In this document: positions 17,013-25,597 of the stretch, one piece after another
Numbering within the stretch: position 1 is the first letter of the stretch
How the letters are laid out: the number at the start of each line of letters is the position of its first letter
Assembly: GCA_021782315.1 (NCBI GenBank)
Contig: JAJXVG010000003.1
Location: forward strand, 16,267-56,773
DNA length: 40,507 nt
Direction: 5' to 3'
Origin: Pseudomonadota bacterium
Lineage (GTDB): Bacteria > Pseudomonadota > Gammaproteobacteria > Burkholderiales > Rhodocyclaceae
Notes under the pieces: generated by a model
The model's database searches: none
The model's input: only the letters and a program-made list of their open reading frames with translations
What the model was told of the DNA's origin: nothing
Translations under genes and position numbers: made by a program

Positions 17013-17825
17013 ATGTCGCTCGCCTGGAACCTGAAAATCCTGATCAGTACGCTTCTCCTGCCGCCCGGCAACGGCCTGCTGCTCATCGCCCTGGCCGGCG
17101 CCTGGCGCCGTCGGCGCTGGGCCTTCGCCCTGGCCGCCTGCGGCGGTGCCCTGCTCCTGGCGCAAAGCCTGCCCTTCGTGGCCGGCCGGCTGATCGCCAC
17201 CCTGGAAGAACAGAATCCGCCGCTCGCGACGACGCGGCCGGCGGCCGACGCCATCGTCATTCTCGGCAGCGGCCTGCTCACCGCCGCCGCGGAATACGGC
17301 GGCGACACGGCCAACGAACGCACCCTGCTCCGCACCCGTTACGGCGCCACCCTGGCCCGCCGCTACGGCTTGCCGGTGCTGGTCAGCGGCGGGCGCCTGC
17401 CGCCAACCCGCCGCACCGAAGCCGAGGTCATGGCCGGCATCCTGCAGGACGAATTTGGCGTGGCCGTCCGCTGGCAGGAAGCGGCTTCAATGGACACTGC
17501 CGAAAATGCGGTCTTTTCGGCCGCCATGCTCAAGGCCGCCGGCATCCGGCGCGTCCTCCTCGTCACCCAGGCCTTCCACATGCCGCGCGCCCGACGGTTT
17601 TTCGAACAGGCCGGACTGACGGTGGTTCCGGCCCCCACCGCCTTCGCCGGCCGACCCGGAACAAGCTGGCAGTTCGCCGATTTCCTGCCCCAGGCCGCCG
17701 CCCTGCACAGGTCGTATTACGCCCTGCACGAATGGCTGGGGCTGGCCTGGATGGCACTGAGCCCAAAACGATGCGGCCAGTTCAGCGGCGTCTGTCCACC
17801 GGAAAATCCGGATACCCGACCGTAG
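17013..17825 (+). CDS. YdcF family protein (DUF218, ElyC/SanA-like)
   Basis: The 270-residue protein has two N-terminal membrane segments (ISTLLLPPGNGLLLIALAG and FALAACGGALLLAQSLPFV) and then the DUF218 fold. That fold includes DAIVILGSGL (near 75), RYGATLARRYGLPVLVSGG, the conserved acidic TEAEVMAGIL, SMDTAENA and RVLLVTQAFHMPRARRFF with the conserved His. ElyC and SanA, of the same fold, act in envelope integrity and polysaccharide precursor handling; the biochemical role is unsettled. The ATG at 17013 is chosen because an upstream extension would run into the MITE-like element. A weak promoter (TTGACG at 16945, 17 bp, CAAACT) may drive it. It is the first gene of the Pls-type cluster, 8 bp from the next. 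Confidence 0.88.
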   Translation: MSLAWNLKILISTLLLPPGNGLLLIALAGAWRRRRWAFALAACGGALLLAQSLPFVAGRLIATLEEQNPPLATTRPAADAIVILGSGLLTAAAEYGGDTANERTLLRTRYGATLARRYGLPVLVSGGRLPPTRRTEAEVMAGILQDEFGVAVRWQEAASMDTAENAVFSAAMLKAAGIRRVLLVTQAFHMPRARRFFEQAGLTVVPAPTAFAGRPGTSWQFADFLPQAAALHRSYYALHEWLGLAWMALSPKRCGQFSGVCPPENPDTRP

Positions 17826-17833
17826 CGCCCGCC

Positions 17834-18886
17834 ATGCATCTCTTCGTCGACATTTCCAGCCACGGCTTCGGCCACCTCGCGATCACGGCGCCTGTCCTCA
17901 ACGCGCTGGCCAAGGCCTGTCCGGATTTCCGCCTGACGGTCAGAAGCGCGCTGCCGGCCGCCATGCTGCGGCAACGGATCGTGGTTCCCCATGAGATCAT
18001 TCCCGCCGCCAGCGATTTCGGCTACATCATGGTCGACGCCACCCGCATCGACCTGGCGGCGAGTGCCGCCGCCTATCGCCGGGCACATGGCGACTGGCCG
18101 ACCCGGGTCGCCGCCGAAGCGCGTTTCCTGGCCGGACTCGATCCCGACCTTGTGTTGACCAGCGTCAGCTACCTGCCGCTGGCAGGGGCGGCCGTGGCCG
18201 GTATTCCGGCCTGCAGCCTGTGTTCGCTGAACTGGGCCGATCTCTTTGCCCATTTTTTCGGCGACAAGCCCTGGGCCGGGCCCATCCATGCCGAAATGCT
18301 CGCCGCCTACCGTTCGGCCCGCAGCTTCCTCCGCGTCACCCCGGGCATGGCCATGGGCGATCTGGGCAATGTCACGCCGCTCGGACCGATCGCGGCATTG
18401 GGCACAAGACAGGACCTCGCTCTCAAGGGCGACAAGGCGGTCATGGTCGCCATGGGCGGTATCGCCCACCGTCTGCCGGTCGAAGACTGGCCGCGCCTGC
18501 CCGGCATACGCTGGCTGTTGCCTGCCGCCTGGAACTGCCGGCATCCGGATGCCATCGCCTGGGAATCCTTCGGCCTCGGTTTTACCGATCTGCTCTCCTC
18601 GGTCGATGCCATCGTCACCAAACCCGGTTACGGCACCTTCACCGAAGCCGCCTGCAACGGCATCCCGGGCATTTACCAGCGACGCGAGGACTGGCCGGAA
18701 CAGGACTGCCTGATCGACTGGCTGAACTGCCACGGCGCCTGTCTCGAAATCGCCCCCTCGGCACTGACCGTCGGCTTGACTTCAAATGATCTTGACAACG
18801 TTCTAAACCGTGTCGTTTCGCCACGCCCGGAAGCAAATGGCATCGATGGAGCCGCCCAAGCCATTCTTTGCCATGCCAATGCATAA
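17834..18886 (+). CDS. GT-B fold glycosyltransferase-like protein
   Basis: The 350-residue protein begins MHLFVDISSHGFGHLAITA, the glycine/histidine-rich loop of GT28/UGT-like and arabinokinase-N-terminal-like folds. The C-terminal half holds VMVAMGGIAHRL, DAIVTKPGYGTFTEAACNGI and IYQRREDWPEQ. The last two blocks correspond to the nucleotide-sugar site of MurG/UGT enzymes (K-P-G-x-G-T-x-x-E). There is no kinase domain, so it is the isolated transferase-like half. It starts 8 bp after ydcF and precedes the Pls-like gene by 61 bp on the same strand. An enzyme that glycosylates the Pls product or a carrier is a reasonable guess; donor and acceptor are unknown. Confidence 0.8.
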   Translation: MHLFVDISSHGFGHLAITAPVLNALAKACPDFRLTVRSALPAAMLRQRIVVPHEIIPAASDFGYIMVDATRIDLAASAAAYRRAHGDWPTRVAAEARFLAGLDPDLVLTSVSYLPLAGAAVAGIPACSLCSLNWADLFAHFFGDKPWAGPIHAEMLAAYRSARSFLRVTPGMAMGDLGNVTPLGPIAALGTRQDLALKGDKAVMVAMGGIAHRLPVEDWPRLPGIRWLLPAAWNCRHPDAIAWESFGLGFTDLLSSVDAIVTKPGYGTFTEAACNGIPGIYQRREDWPEQDCLIDWLNCHGACLEIAPSALTVGLTSNDLDNVLNRVVSPRPEANGIDGAAQAILCHANA

Positions 18887-18947
18887 ATATTTACCTGACA
18901 AGCGCCCTTAAATCCCCCATTTTGTGCGGGATTTGGCACAATTCGGC

Positions 18948-21900
18948 ATGCCTGAAATTAGTCCCATGCCCGCCCTGCCCAGCCGCCTGTGCGGCCCGGA
19001 AACCCCCGATCTCATTCGCAACGAAGTACTGGCCGACCTCTTCGAGGCCACTGCGGCTCGAATACCCGAAAAAATCGCACTGATTTTCGCCGAACGCGAA
19101 CTCAGCTACACCCAGCTCAACGCTGCCGCCGACCGTGTCGCCTCCCGTCTGATCGCCGCCGGCGTGCGGCCCGGTCAGATCGTCGGCCTCTGGCTGCCGC
19201 GCGGCATCGACCTGCTCGTCATGCAGCTCGGCATCGCCAAGAGTGGCGCCGCCTGGCTGCCCTTCGACGCCGACACGCCGGTCGACCGCATCAAGGTCTG
19301 CCTCGACGATGCCGACGGCGCCGGCCTGGTCACCGTCGCCGACATCGGCGCTCTCGGCCGCCGCTGCTGGCTCGCCGCCGACCTCCTGGCGCCCCACCCC
19401 GAGCCGCTCCTGCGCCGCCGGGACAGCGCCCCGACCGACCCGGCCTATGTCATCTACACCTCCGGCTCGACCGGCAAGCCCAAGGGCATCCTGATCAACC
19501 AGGGCGCCATCTGCCACTTCCTGCGCAGCGAAAACGCCGTTCTCGGCATCGCCGAGGAGGACCGGGTCTACCAGGGCTTCTCGGTCGCCTTCGACATGTC
19601 CTTCGAGGAAATCTGGATCAGCTATCTGGTCGGCGCCACGCTCTGGCTCGCCCCCAGGGAGGTTGCCACCGACCCCGAGGCGCTGCCCGCCGCCCTGATC
19701 GACAACCGGGTCAGCGTGCTGCACGCCGTGCCGACACTGCTCGCCCTGTTCACTTGCGACGTGCCCGGCCTGCGCCTCATCAACCTCGGCGGCGAAGCCT
19801 GCCCGCAGGCCATCGTCGAACGCTGGGCCCGGCCCGGCCGCCGGGTGTTCAACACCTACGGGCCGACCGAGGCCACGGTCTCGGCCAGCCTGGCCGAACT
19901 GCAGCCCGGCCAGCCGGTGACCATCGGCCGGCCGCTGCCCAATTACGGCCTGCTGGTCATCGACGCCGCGGTCGAAAACGGCCTGCGCCTGCTGCCCCAA
20001 GGCGAAACGGGCGAACTCTGCATCACCGGCCCGGGCGTCGCCGCCGGCTATCTCGGCCGCCCCGACCTGACGGCCGAAAAATTCCTCGCCAACCCTTGGC
20101 CGACCAGCGGGCACGAGAGCCGCCTGTACCGCACCGGCGACCTCGCCCGCATCGACGAACAGGGGCAGATTCATTGTCTGGGACGCACCGACGACCAGGT
20201 CAAGATTCGCGGCTTTCGTGTCGAACTGGGCGAAATCGAAGCCGCCCTGACCCGCCAGCCGGGCGTCGGCACCGCCGCCGTCATCCTCCGCCAGGATGAA
20301 GGCATCGAACGTCTGGTCGCCTATCTCATCGCCGATTCCGGCGAAGCGACCTCCAGCCCGGCACTGCGCGGTGCCTTGGTAGCGGCCCTGCCGCCCTACA
20401 TGGTGCCTTCGCATTTCGAAATGCTGGATGAAATGCCGCGCCTGACCTCGGGCAAGATCGACCGCAAGGCCCTGCGCACCCGCCCCCTGGAACTGCCGGC
20501 GGGCGCCCCCGGCGATTCGGACAGCCCCGAGACCCCGGCCGAGGAAATCCTTTTTGCCGCGCTGGCCCGCCTTTTCCCCGGCCAGGTGATCAGGCGCGAG
20601 GCCGATTTCTTTACCGATCTCGGCGGGCACTCCCTGTTTGCCGCTCGCCTCGCCTCCTCGCTGCGCCAGGAAGCTCGCTTCGCCGGTTTTTCGGTGCGCG
20701 ACATCTACGTCCACCGCCGCATCGGCCTGATCGCCGAAGCGCTAGGCGCCACGGCCGAAGTAAGCTTCGATGCCGGCGCCAGCGAATGGTTGCCGCCGCC
20801 GGCCCATAGACGCTGGCTGTGCGCCATCGCCCAGGCTTTCGTCCTGCCGCCGCTGGTCGGCCTGCGCATGGGTCAGTGGCTGGCTCCCTTCTTCACCTAC
20901 CATTATTTCACCGGCGATCCGGACGACTCGATCCCTCTTGCGGTAGCCATCTCGGTTAGCGTTTTCCTGGTCGCCACCCTGCTCAGCTTCATTTTCGCCA
21001 TTCTCGGCAAATGGCTGATCGCCGGCCGACTGAAAGCGGGCAGCTACCCGCTGTGGGGCCTGACCTATTTTCGCTGGTGGTGCGCCAGCCGGTTGATCGA
21101 AGGTGCTCCGGCATACATGTTGAGCAACTCGCCGCTCAACATCTGGTGGCTGCGCGCACTGGGCGCGCGAATCGGCAACGAGACGATCATCGGCAACGTC
21201 ACCCTGCGGGCCCACGACCTGCTCGATGTCGGCAACGGTGTCAGTATCGGCAATGCAGTGAATCTCGAGAACGCCCGGGTCGAACGGGGCCAGCTCCACC
21301 TCGGCCCGATCGGGCTGGCGGACGATGTCTGCATCGGCTCCTACGCGGTGCTCGAAGGCCACACGGCAATGGACCGCTACGCGCACCTGGAAGCCCAATC
21401 GGCCCTTGGCGAAGGGCTGGCCATTCCGCCACGGCGGATATGGCTCGGCTCGCCGGCACGCGATGTCGGGGAGTTCGACCCCGCCTCCGTCCCACCCCGG
21501 CCGGAGGTCTCGGAAACCCGCCTGGCGCGCGAAGGCCTGTTTTACGTTTTGGGCATGCTGGCGACCGCCGCCCTGTTTTTCATGCCGGTTTTCCCGAGTT
21601 TCATGCTGGTCGACTGGCTGGACAACGAACCCAACTCCCTCCCCTTCCCCCTGCAACTGTTCAAGTACTTCGCCCTGGCCTTCCCCGGCACGGCGGTGCT
21701 CATCGTCGGCACCATCCTCAGTTCGGCCATCCTGCGCTGGACCCTGATGCCCAGGTTGCAGGCCGGCAGCTGGCCGGTCCACAGCCGCGTCTATTGCAGC
21801 CGCTGGCTGGTCAACCAGATCCAGGAATCCAGCCTGAACATCCTGCACGGCATCTACGCGACGGTTTACGCGCCCTTCTGGTATCGCCTGCTCGGCGCCA

Positions 21901-22934
21901 AGGTCGGCCGCGACGCGGAAATCTCGACCGCCCAGGGGTTGGTTCCCGACCTCCTGACGCTGGGCGACGAAACCTTCATCGCCGACGCCGTAATGCTCGG
22001 TGACGAGGAGGTCGATGCCGGCTGGATGACGCTCAAACCGACGGTCATCTCGCGGCGCAGCTTCGTCGGCAACGGCGCCTACATCCCGGACGGCACCGTG
22101 CTACCGGAAAACGTGCTGATCGGCGTCCAGTCGAGGGCGCCGGCCAACGAACGCATTAAGTCCGGCGATACCTGGCTCGGCTCCCCACCGATCAATCTGC
22201 CGGCCCGCGAGCAAACGGCCGGCTACCCGGAAGCGCTCACCTTCCGCCCCTCCCGGCTACGTCGCCTCGGTCGCGCCCTGGTCGAAGCCTTCCGCATCAT
22301 TTCGCCGCACGCGCTGGTCATCGCCGTCGGCTACACCGTCGTCCTCAACGTCATGCCGCTCACCGATGCCGGCCGCTGGCAGGATGTCTTCACCTTGCTG
22401 AGCGTGGCCGGCGTCCTTTTCGGCATCAGTACCATCGTATTTGTCGCCGTGCTCAAATGGCTGTGCATCCGGCGCTACAAGAAACACTCGGTGCCGATGT
22501 GGACCCCTTTCGTCTGGACCTCGGAGGCCATCACCAGCCTTTATGTCGGCATGGCCGTGCCCAACCTGATGAATTACCTGCGCGGCACCCCCTGGTTGCC
22601 GGTCGCCCTCAACCTGCTGGGTTGTCGTATCGGTCGCGGCGTTTATCTCGATACCACCGATGTCACCGAATTCGATTGTGTCCGGATCGGCGACTACAGC
22701 GAACTCAACGGCCTGGCCTGCCCGCAGACCCATCTCTTCGAAGACCGCGTCATGAAAATAGACATGGTCAGCATCGGCAAGCGGGTTTACGTCGGCCCGA
22801 GGACGACGGTGCTGTACGGCGCCGTGGTCGGCGACAATGTGCGCCTCGGCCCCCTGTCGCTGGTCATGAAGGGGGAAAGCCTGCCGGCCGGCTCGCGCTG
22901 GCACGGTTGCCCGGCCGCTCCGGCCGTCCGCTGA
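18948..22934 (+). CDS. Pls/PosA-type membrane-bound single-module NRPS (A-T-TM-LbH x3)
   Basis: The 1328-residue protein opens with an adenylation domain (P-loop YTSGSTGKPKG at 170-180, FDMSFEEIW, FNTYGPTEATVS, YRTGDLAR and the catalytic Lys in TSGKIDRKAL). A carrier domain follows (DLGGHSLFA, Ser562 for phosphopantetheine). From about 620 on, predicted membrane segments alternate with three left-handed beta-helix domains (about 735-845, 981-1080 and 1222-1325), each rich in hexapeptides such as LGARIGNETIIG. This is the layout of epsilon-poly-L-lysine synthetase (Pls), in which the C-terminal part links amino acids with no condensation domain. A hand-aligned specificity code reads D-M-E-H-I-L-T-V-S-K; the acid at position 239 suggests a basic amino acid. 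The start is uncertain: GTG 18924, ATG 18948 or ATG 18966, none with a good ribosome-binding site. The stop is one base from the PPTase start. Confidence 0.92.
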   Translation: MPEISPMPALPSRLCGPETPDLIRNEVLADLFEATAARIPEKIALIFAERELSYTQLNAAADRVASRLIAAGVRPGQIVGLWLPRGIDLLVMQLGIAKSGAAWLPFDADTPVDRIKVCLDDADGAGLVTVADIGALGRRCWLAADLLAPHPEPLLRRRDSAPTDPAYVIYTSGSTGKPKGILINQGAICHFLRSENAVLGIAEEDRVYQGFSVAFDMSFEEIWISYLVGATLWLAPREVATDPEALPAALIDNRVSVLHAVPTLLALFTCDVPGLRLINLGGEACPQAIVERWARPGRRVFNTYGPTEATVSASLAELQPGQPVTIGRPLPNYGLLVIDAAVENGLRLLPQGETGELCITGPGVAAGYLGRPDLTAEKFLANPWPTSGHESRLYRTGDLARIDEQGQIHCLGRTDDQVKIRGFRVELGEIEAALTRQPGVGTAAVILRQDEGIERLVAYLIADSGEATSSPALRGALVAALPPYMVPSHFEMLDEMPRLTSGKIDRKALRTRPLELPAGAPGDSDSPETPAEEILFAALARLFPGQVIRREADFFTDLGGHSLFAARLASSLRQEARFAGFSVRDIYVHRRIGLIAEALGATAEVSFDAGASEWLPPPAHRRWLCAIAQAFVLPPLVGLRMGQWLAPFFTYHYFTGDPDDSIPLAVAISVSVFLVATLLSFIFAILGKWLIAGRLKAGSYPLWGLTYFRWWCASRLIEGAPAYMLSNSPLNIWWLRALGARIGNETIIGNVTLRAHDLLDVGNGVSIGNAVNLENARVERGQLHLGPIGLADDVCIGSYAVLEGHTAMDRYAHLEAQSALGEGLAIPPRRIWLGSPARDVGEFDPASVPPRPEVSETRLAREGLFYVLGMLATAALFFMPVFPSFMLVDWLDNEPNSLPFPLQLFKYFALAFPGTAVLIVGTILSSAILRWTLMPRLQAGSWPVHSRVYCSRWLVNQIQESSLNILHGIYATVYAPFWYRLLGAKVGRDAEISTAQGLVPDLLTLGDETFIADAVMLGDEEVDAGWMTLKPTVISRRSFVGNGAYIPDGTVLPENVLIGVQSRAPANERIKSGDTWLGSPPINLPAREQTAGYPEALTFRPSRLRRLGRALVEAFRIISPHALVIAVGYTVVLNVMPLTDAGRWQDVFTLLSVAGVLFGISTIVFVAVLKWLCIRRYKKHSVPMWTPFVWTSEAITSLYVGMAVPNLMNYLRGTPWLPVALNLLGCRIGRGVYLDTTDVTEFDCVRIGDYSELNGLACPQTHLFEDRVMKIDMVSIGKRVYVGPRTTVLYGAVVGDNVRLGPLSLVMKGESLPAGSRWHGCPAAPAVR

Positions 22935-22935
22935 G

Positions 22936-23523
22936 ATGACGATTGAGCCGCTGCCGGTTCCGCGCTGGCCGGCTTGCCGTGATCCGGGCCGGGATCTGCT
23001 GGTCGTCGCCGTCGATACGCCGGACAGCGCCATGCGCGATGTGGCCCGCCGACTGGTGCGCGCCGTCCTGCGTGAAATCCTCGGCCCCCTCGAATTCGTT
23101 TCCCGCCCCGGCCAAGCCATTCGTCCGGTCAATCGGGAAAGCCCGGTCGGCATTTCAGTCAGTCACGAAAACGAATGTTCGCTGGTCGCGGTGAATTTCT
23201 CGGGCCCGGTCGGCGTCGATCTGCTGCGCCTGCCAGACCGGCCGGACTGGCAGGCTGAAATTCCGGCCCTGGCCGAAACCTATCTCGGCCCGGGCGACGC
23301 AAGGGAAATCGCCGGCCGGCCGTCGCATGAACGGGTGGCCTGTTTTGCCCGTGCCTGGACCCGGCACGAAGCCCGCCTCAAATGCCGTGGCCTCGGCCTG
23401 GAGGAGTGGGGCGCCGCTCTGGAGGAGCTGTTGTCACCCTGCCGCGTCCGACCGCTGCTGCTGCCAGCCGGTTACGTCGGCGCCGTCGCCACCCTCAGAG
23501 TGGCCGAAATCCCAGCTCTTTGA
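22936..23523 (+). CDS. 4'-phosphopantetheinyl transferase (Sfp-type)
   Basis: The 195-residue protein has the Sfp-superfamily motifs PVGISVSHENECSLVAVNF, VGVDLLRLP (Asp of the Mg site) and CFARAWTRHEARLKCRGLGL, which carries W-x3-E-x3-K. The usual acid two residues after the first Asp is Leu here, as in some other members that use a different Mg ligand. It starts one base after the Pls-like stop, so the two are translationally coupled and it very likely arms Ser562 of that protein's carrier domain. Its last 29 bp overlap the 3' end of the convergent maf gene. Confidence 0.88.
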   Translation: MTIEPLPVPRWPACRDPGRDLLVVAVDTPDSAMRDVARRLVRAVLREILGPLEFVSRPGQAIRPVNRESPVGISVSHENECSLVAVNFSGPVGVDLLRLPDRPDWQAEIPALAETYLGPGDAREIAGRPSHERVACFARAWTRHEARLKCRGLGLEEWGAALEELLSPCRVRPLLLPAGYVGAVATLRVAEIPAL

Positions 23524-24100
23524 GCAGTTCGCCGGTTTCGCAAATGGGCAGCCCCATGACCCCGGTGTAGCTACCGGACAGGTGTTCGACAAATAGTCCG
23601 GCCCGGCCCTGGATACCGTAGGCGCCGGCCTTGTCCATCGGTTCGCCGCTCATGACGTAGTGACGGATTTCGTCGTCGTCGATTCTGCGAAAGCGGACCT
23701 CGCTGGTCGACAGGCGATAGATCGTCCGCCCGAGGTGATTGATCGCAACGCCGGTCAGCACGCGATGAGTCTGCCCCGACAGGCGACGCAGGATGGCGAC
23801 GGCATCGCTCATGTCGACCGGTTTGCCGATGATTTCACCGGCAAATTCCAGCGTCGTGTCGGCTGCCAGCACCGGCCGCATCGGCAGGCGGCGTTCCTCC
23901 ACGATCTTCAGGCCATGGACGGCCTTGGCCCGCGCCACACGCTCGACATAGACAAGGGGATCCTCGTTCGGCTTCGGTGTTTCGTCGGTTTCGCTATCGG
24001 TTCGCATGCCGTCGCGAAAAACGATGGTATCGAAATCTATGCCGATCTGGTTCAACAGTTCGCGACGGCGTGGGCTGCGCGAGGCGAGATAAAGACGCAT
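23495..24100 (-). CDS. Maf-like nucleotide pyrophosphatase
   Basis: The 201-residue protein begins MRLYLASRSPRRRELLNQIG, the Maf/YhdE phosphate-binding signature, followed by VARAKA, AADTTLEFAGEIIGKPVD, SGQTHRVLTGVAI and DKAGAYGIQG with the conserved acid and Gly. Maf proteins hydrolyse dTTP, UTP or modified nucleotides to monophosphates and help house-cleaning and septum control; the GAYGIQG form is usual in the dTTP/UTP group. Tandem ATG codons exist at 24103 and 24100. I chose the second because GGAGG lies 4 bases before it. It overlaps the rlmH stop and is the last gene of the leftward run. Confidence 0.92.
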   Translation of the reverse strand: MRLYLASRSPRRRELLNQIGIDFDTIVFRDGMRTDSETDETPKPNEDPLVYVERVARAKAVHGLKIVEERRLPMRPVLAADTTLEFAGEIIGKPVDMSDAVAILRRLSGQTHRVLTGVAINHLGRTIYRLSTSEVRFRRIDDDEIRHYVMSGEPMDKAGAYGIQGRAGLFVEHLSGSYTGVMGLPICETGELLKELGFRPL

Positions 24101-24570
24101 CATCCCTCCCGATGGTATGGATGGTTTTTCAGGACGCTGACGGCACGATACAACTGCTCGCACAATAGCAGGCGGGCCATGCCATGAGGCAGGGTCAGGC
24201 TGGACAGCCGCAGGCTGTCGTCGGCCTGACGCTTGAACTCCTCGTCAAGGCCATCGGCGCCGCCGATCAGCAAGGCGATGTCGCGACCATCCTGCATCCA
24301 GCTTTCGAGCCGTCTCGCCAGCTTGAGGGTGGTCAGGTCGTCGCCCTTTTCGTCGAGCACGACTATCCTGCACCCGCCGGGCAGCGCATCCCGAATGCGG
24401 CTTTTTTCGGCATTCAGCAATTGTTCGCGGGTCTTCGAACCGCGCGGCTCGGGCTTGATTTCGGTAACGCTGGCCGCCAGTTCGCGGGGCATGCGCTTCA
24501 GGTACTCGGCGCAACCTTCGTTAACCCAGCCGGGCTGGCGATGGCCGACGGCAAGTACGGCCAGCTTCAT
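24100..24570 (-). CDS. rlmH: 23S rRNA (pseudouridine-1915 N3) methyltransferase RlmH
   Basis: The 156-residue SPOUT-class methyltransferase is full length. It has the knot motifs IVVLDEKGDDLTTLKLARRL, IALLIGGADGLDEEFK and LTLPHGMARLLLCEQLYRA, ending VLKNHPYHREG, which is nearly invariant in RlmH. It methylates pseudouridine 1915 in helix 69 of 23S rRNA on assembled ribosomes, using SAM. Its ATG overlaps the rsfS stop by four bases (ATGA), showing co-translation with rsfS. Confidence 0.97.
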   Translation of the reverse strand: MKLAVLAVGHRQPGWVNEGCAEYLKRMPRELAASVTEIKPEPRGSKTREQLLNAEKSRIRDALPGGCRIVVLDEKGDDLTTLKLARRLESWMQDGRDIALLIGGADGLDEEFKRQADDSLRLSSLTLPHGMARLLLCEQLYRAVSVLKNHPYHREG

Positions 24571-24932
24571 TCCTGCCTGGCCTGCTCCACTGCCTTGCGG
24601 CGCTGAGCCGGTGTCGCCTGCCACAGTTCCTCAAGATTGTAATACTGGCGCACATTGGGTTGCATGACGTGCACGACGATGTCGCCGAGATCGACCAGGA
24701 CCCATTCGCCGCCATCTTCGCCTTCGGTCGAGACAATCTCGCCGCCGGCCTCCTTGACCTTGTCCTGGACGTTCTGGGCCAGTGACTTGACCTGGCGGTT
24801 GGAGTCGCCGGTGGCGATGACGATGCGATCGAACATCGAGGTCAGCTTGCTGGTATTGATGACTTCGATGTCCTTGCCCTTGATGTCTTCGAGGGCGGCA
24901 ACGACGATTTTTTGGAGCTTGCGGATGTCCAT
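24567..24932 (-). CDS. rsfS: Ribosome silencing factor RsfS
   Basis: The 121-residue protein begins MDIRKLQKIVVAALEDIKGK and carries FDRIVIATGDSNRQVKSLA, VLVDLGDIVVHVMQ and YYNLEELW, all hallmarks of RsfS (Iojap/YbeB). It binds L14 on the 50S subunit and blocks subunit joining when nutrients are short. The gene sits between nadD and rlmH with one-base and four-base overlaps, the widespread bacterial order. Confidence 0.97.
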   Translation of the reverse strand: MDIRKLQKIVVAALEDIKGKDIEVINTSKLTSMFDRIVIATGDSNRQVKSLAQNVQDKVKEAGGEIVSTEGEDGGEWVLVDLGDIVVHVMQPNVRQYYNLEELWQATPAQRRKAVEQARQE

Positions 24933-25597
24933 CAGGTGCTTTTATAGAGTTGGTGAATGTCAATATAGTCGAGAACGGCATCGGGCAGCAAATAGCGCGC
25001 CGAAAGGCCGTTGCCCAATAGATTGCGGACCTGGGTGGCCGAAATCGCCAACTGGGTCATGGCAAAGGTGACGATGCCGCCGGCCGGCGAGCATTTCAGC
25101 CCGCCGACATCAGCCAGGTAACGAGTATGGAACTCACTTGCCAGGTCCCGCGGCAAACAGTCGGCTTCGACCGGAAAACCCGGCCGATGCGAAACCGCAA
25201 TATGGGTCAGCGCAAAAATATCGCGCCAGCGGTGCCAGTCGGAAAATCCGGCAAAGGCGTCGGCGCCGACGAGCAGCACGAAGGGCTGTCGGTCGCCCAG
25301 TTCGCGGCGCAGCCGCTCCAGCGTCTGCACGGTGTAGCTCGGCGCCACCGAAGCCACCTCGCCGGAGTCGACCGAGAAGCGGGTGTTTTTTTCCGTGGCC
25401 CGGACGACCATCTCCAGGCGTTGCCGGGCCGTGACCTGCGGCGCCACCCGATGCGGCGGCTGGCCGGCCGGAATCCAGCGCACGCCGCCGAGGCCGAGTT
25501 GGGCGATCGACTCTTCCGCGAGCCGCAAATGACCGTAGTGGATGGGGTCGAAGGTTCCGCCAAAAAGGCCGAGGGGTGGATTCGAAATTTCAGGCAA
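24932..25597 (-). CDS. nadD: Nicotinate-nucleotide adenylyltransferase NadD
   Basis: The core begins LGLFGGTFDPIHYGHLRLAEE with the HxGH nucleotidyl-transfer motif, and ends ISATQVRNLLGNGLSARYLL, a variant of the ISSTxIR motif. It makes deamido-NAD from nicotinate mononucleotide and ATP in NAD synthesis. No ATG exists before the core in this frame. The nearest plausible start is TTG at 25597, giving about 221 residues and overlapping the upstream stop by 8 bases; another TTG at 25645 gives a longer form. Neither has a clear ribosome-binding site, so translation probably depends on coupling with the upstream gene. Confidence 0.93.
   Translation of the reverse strand: MPEISNPPLGLFGGTFDPIHYGHLRLAEESIAQLGLGGVRWIPAGQPPHRVAPQVTARQRLEMVVRATEKNTRFSVDSGEVASVAPSYTVQTLERLRRELGDRQPFVLLVGADAFAGFSDWHRWRDIFALTHIAVSHRPGFPVEADCLPRDLASEFHTRYLADVGGLKCSPAGGIVTFAMTQLAISATQVRNLLGNGLSARYLLPDAVLDYIDIHQLYKST

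Noticed and set aside
18934-18950. TTGGCACAATTCGGCAT as a sigma-54 promoter before the Pls-like gene
   Set aside because: The GG-to-GC spacing is 9 instead of 10 and the -12 part would overlap the likely start codon.
18891-20714. 607-codon minus-strand open frame within the Pls-like gene
   Set aside because: It is antisense to a clearly functional A-T domain. Its translation is Gly/Ala/Asp-rich low-complexity reading typical of high-GC antisense frames and resembles no family.
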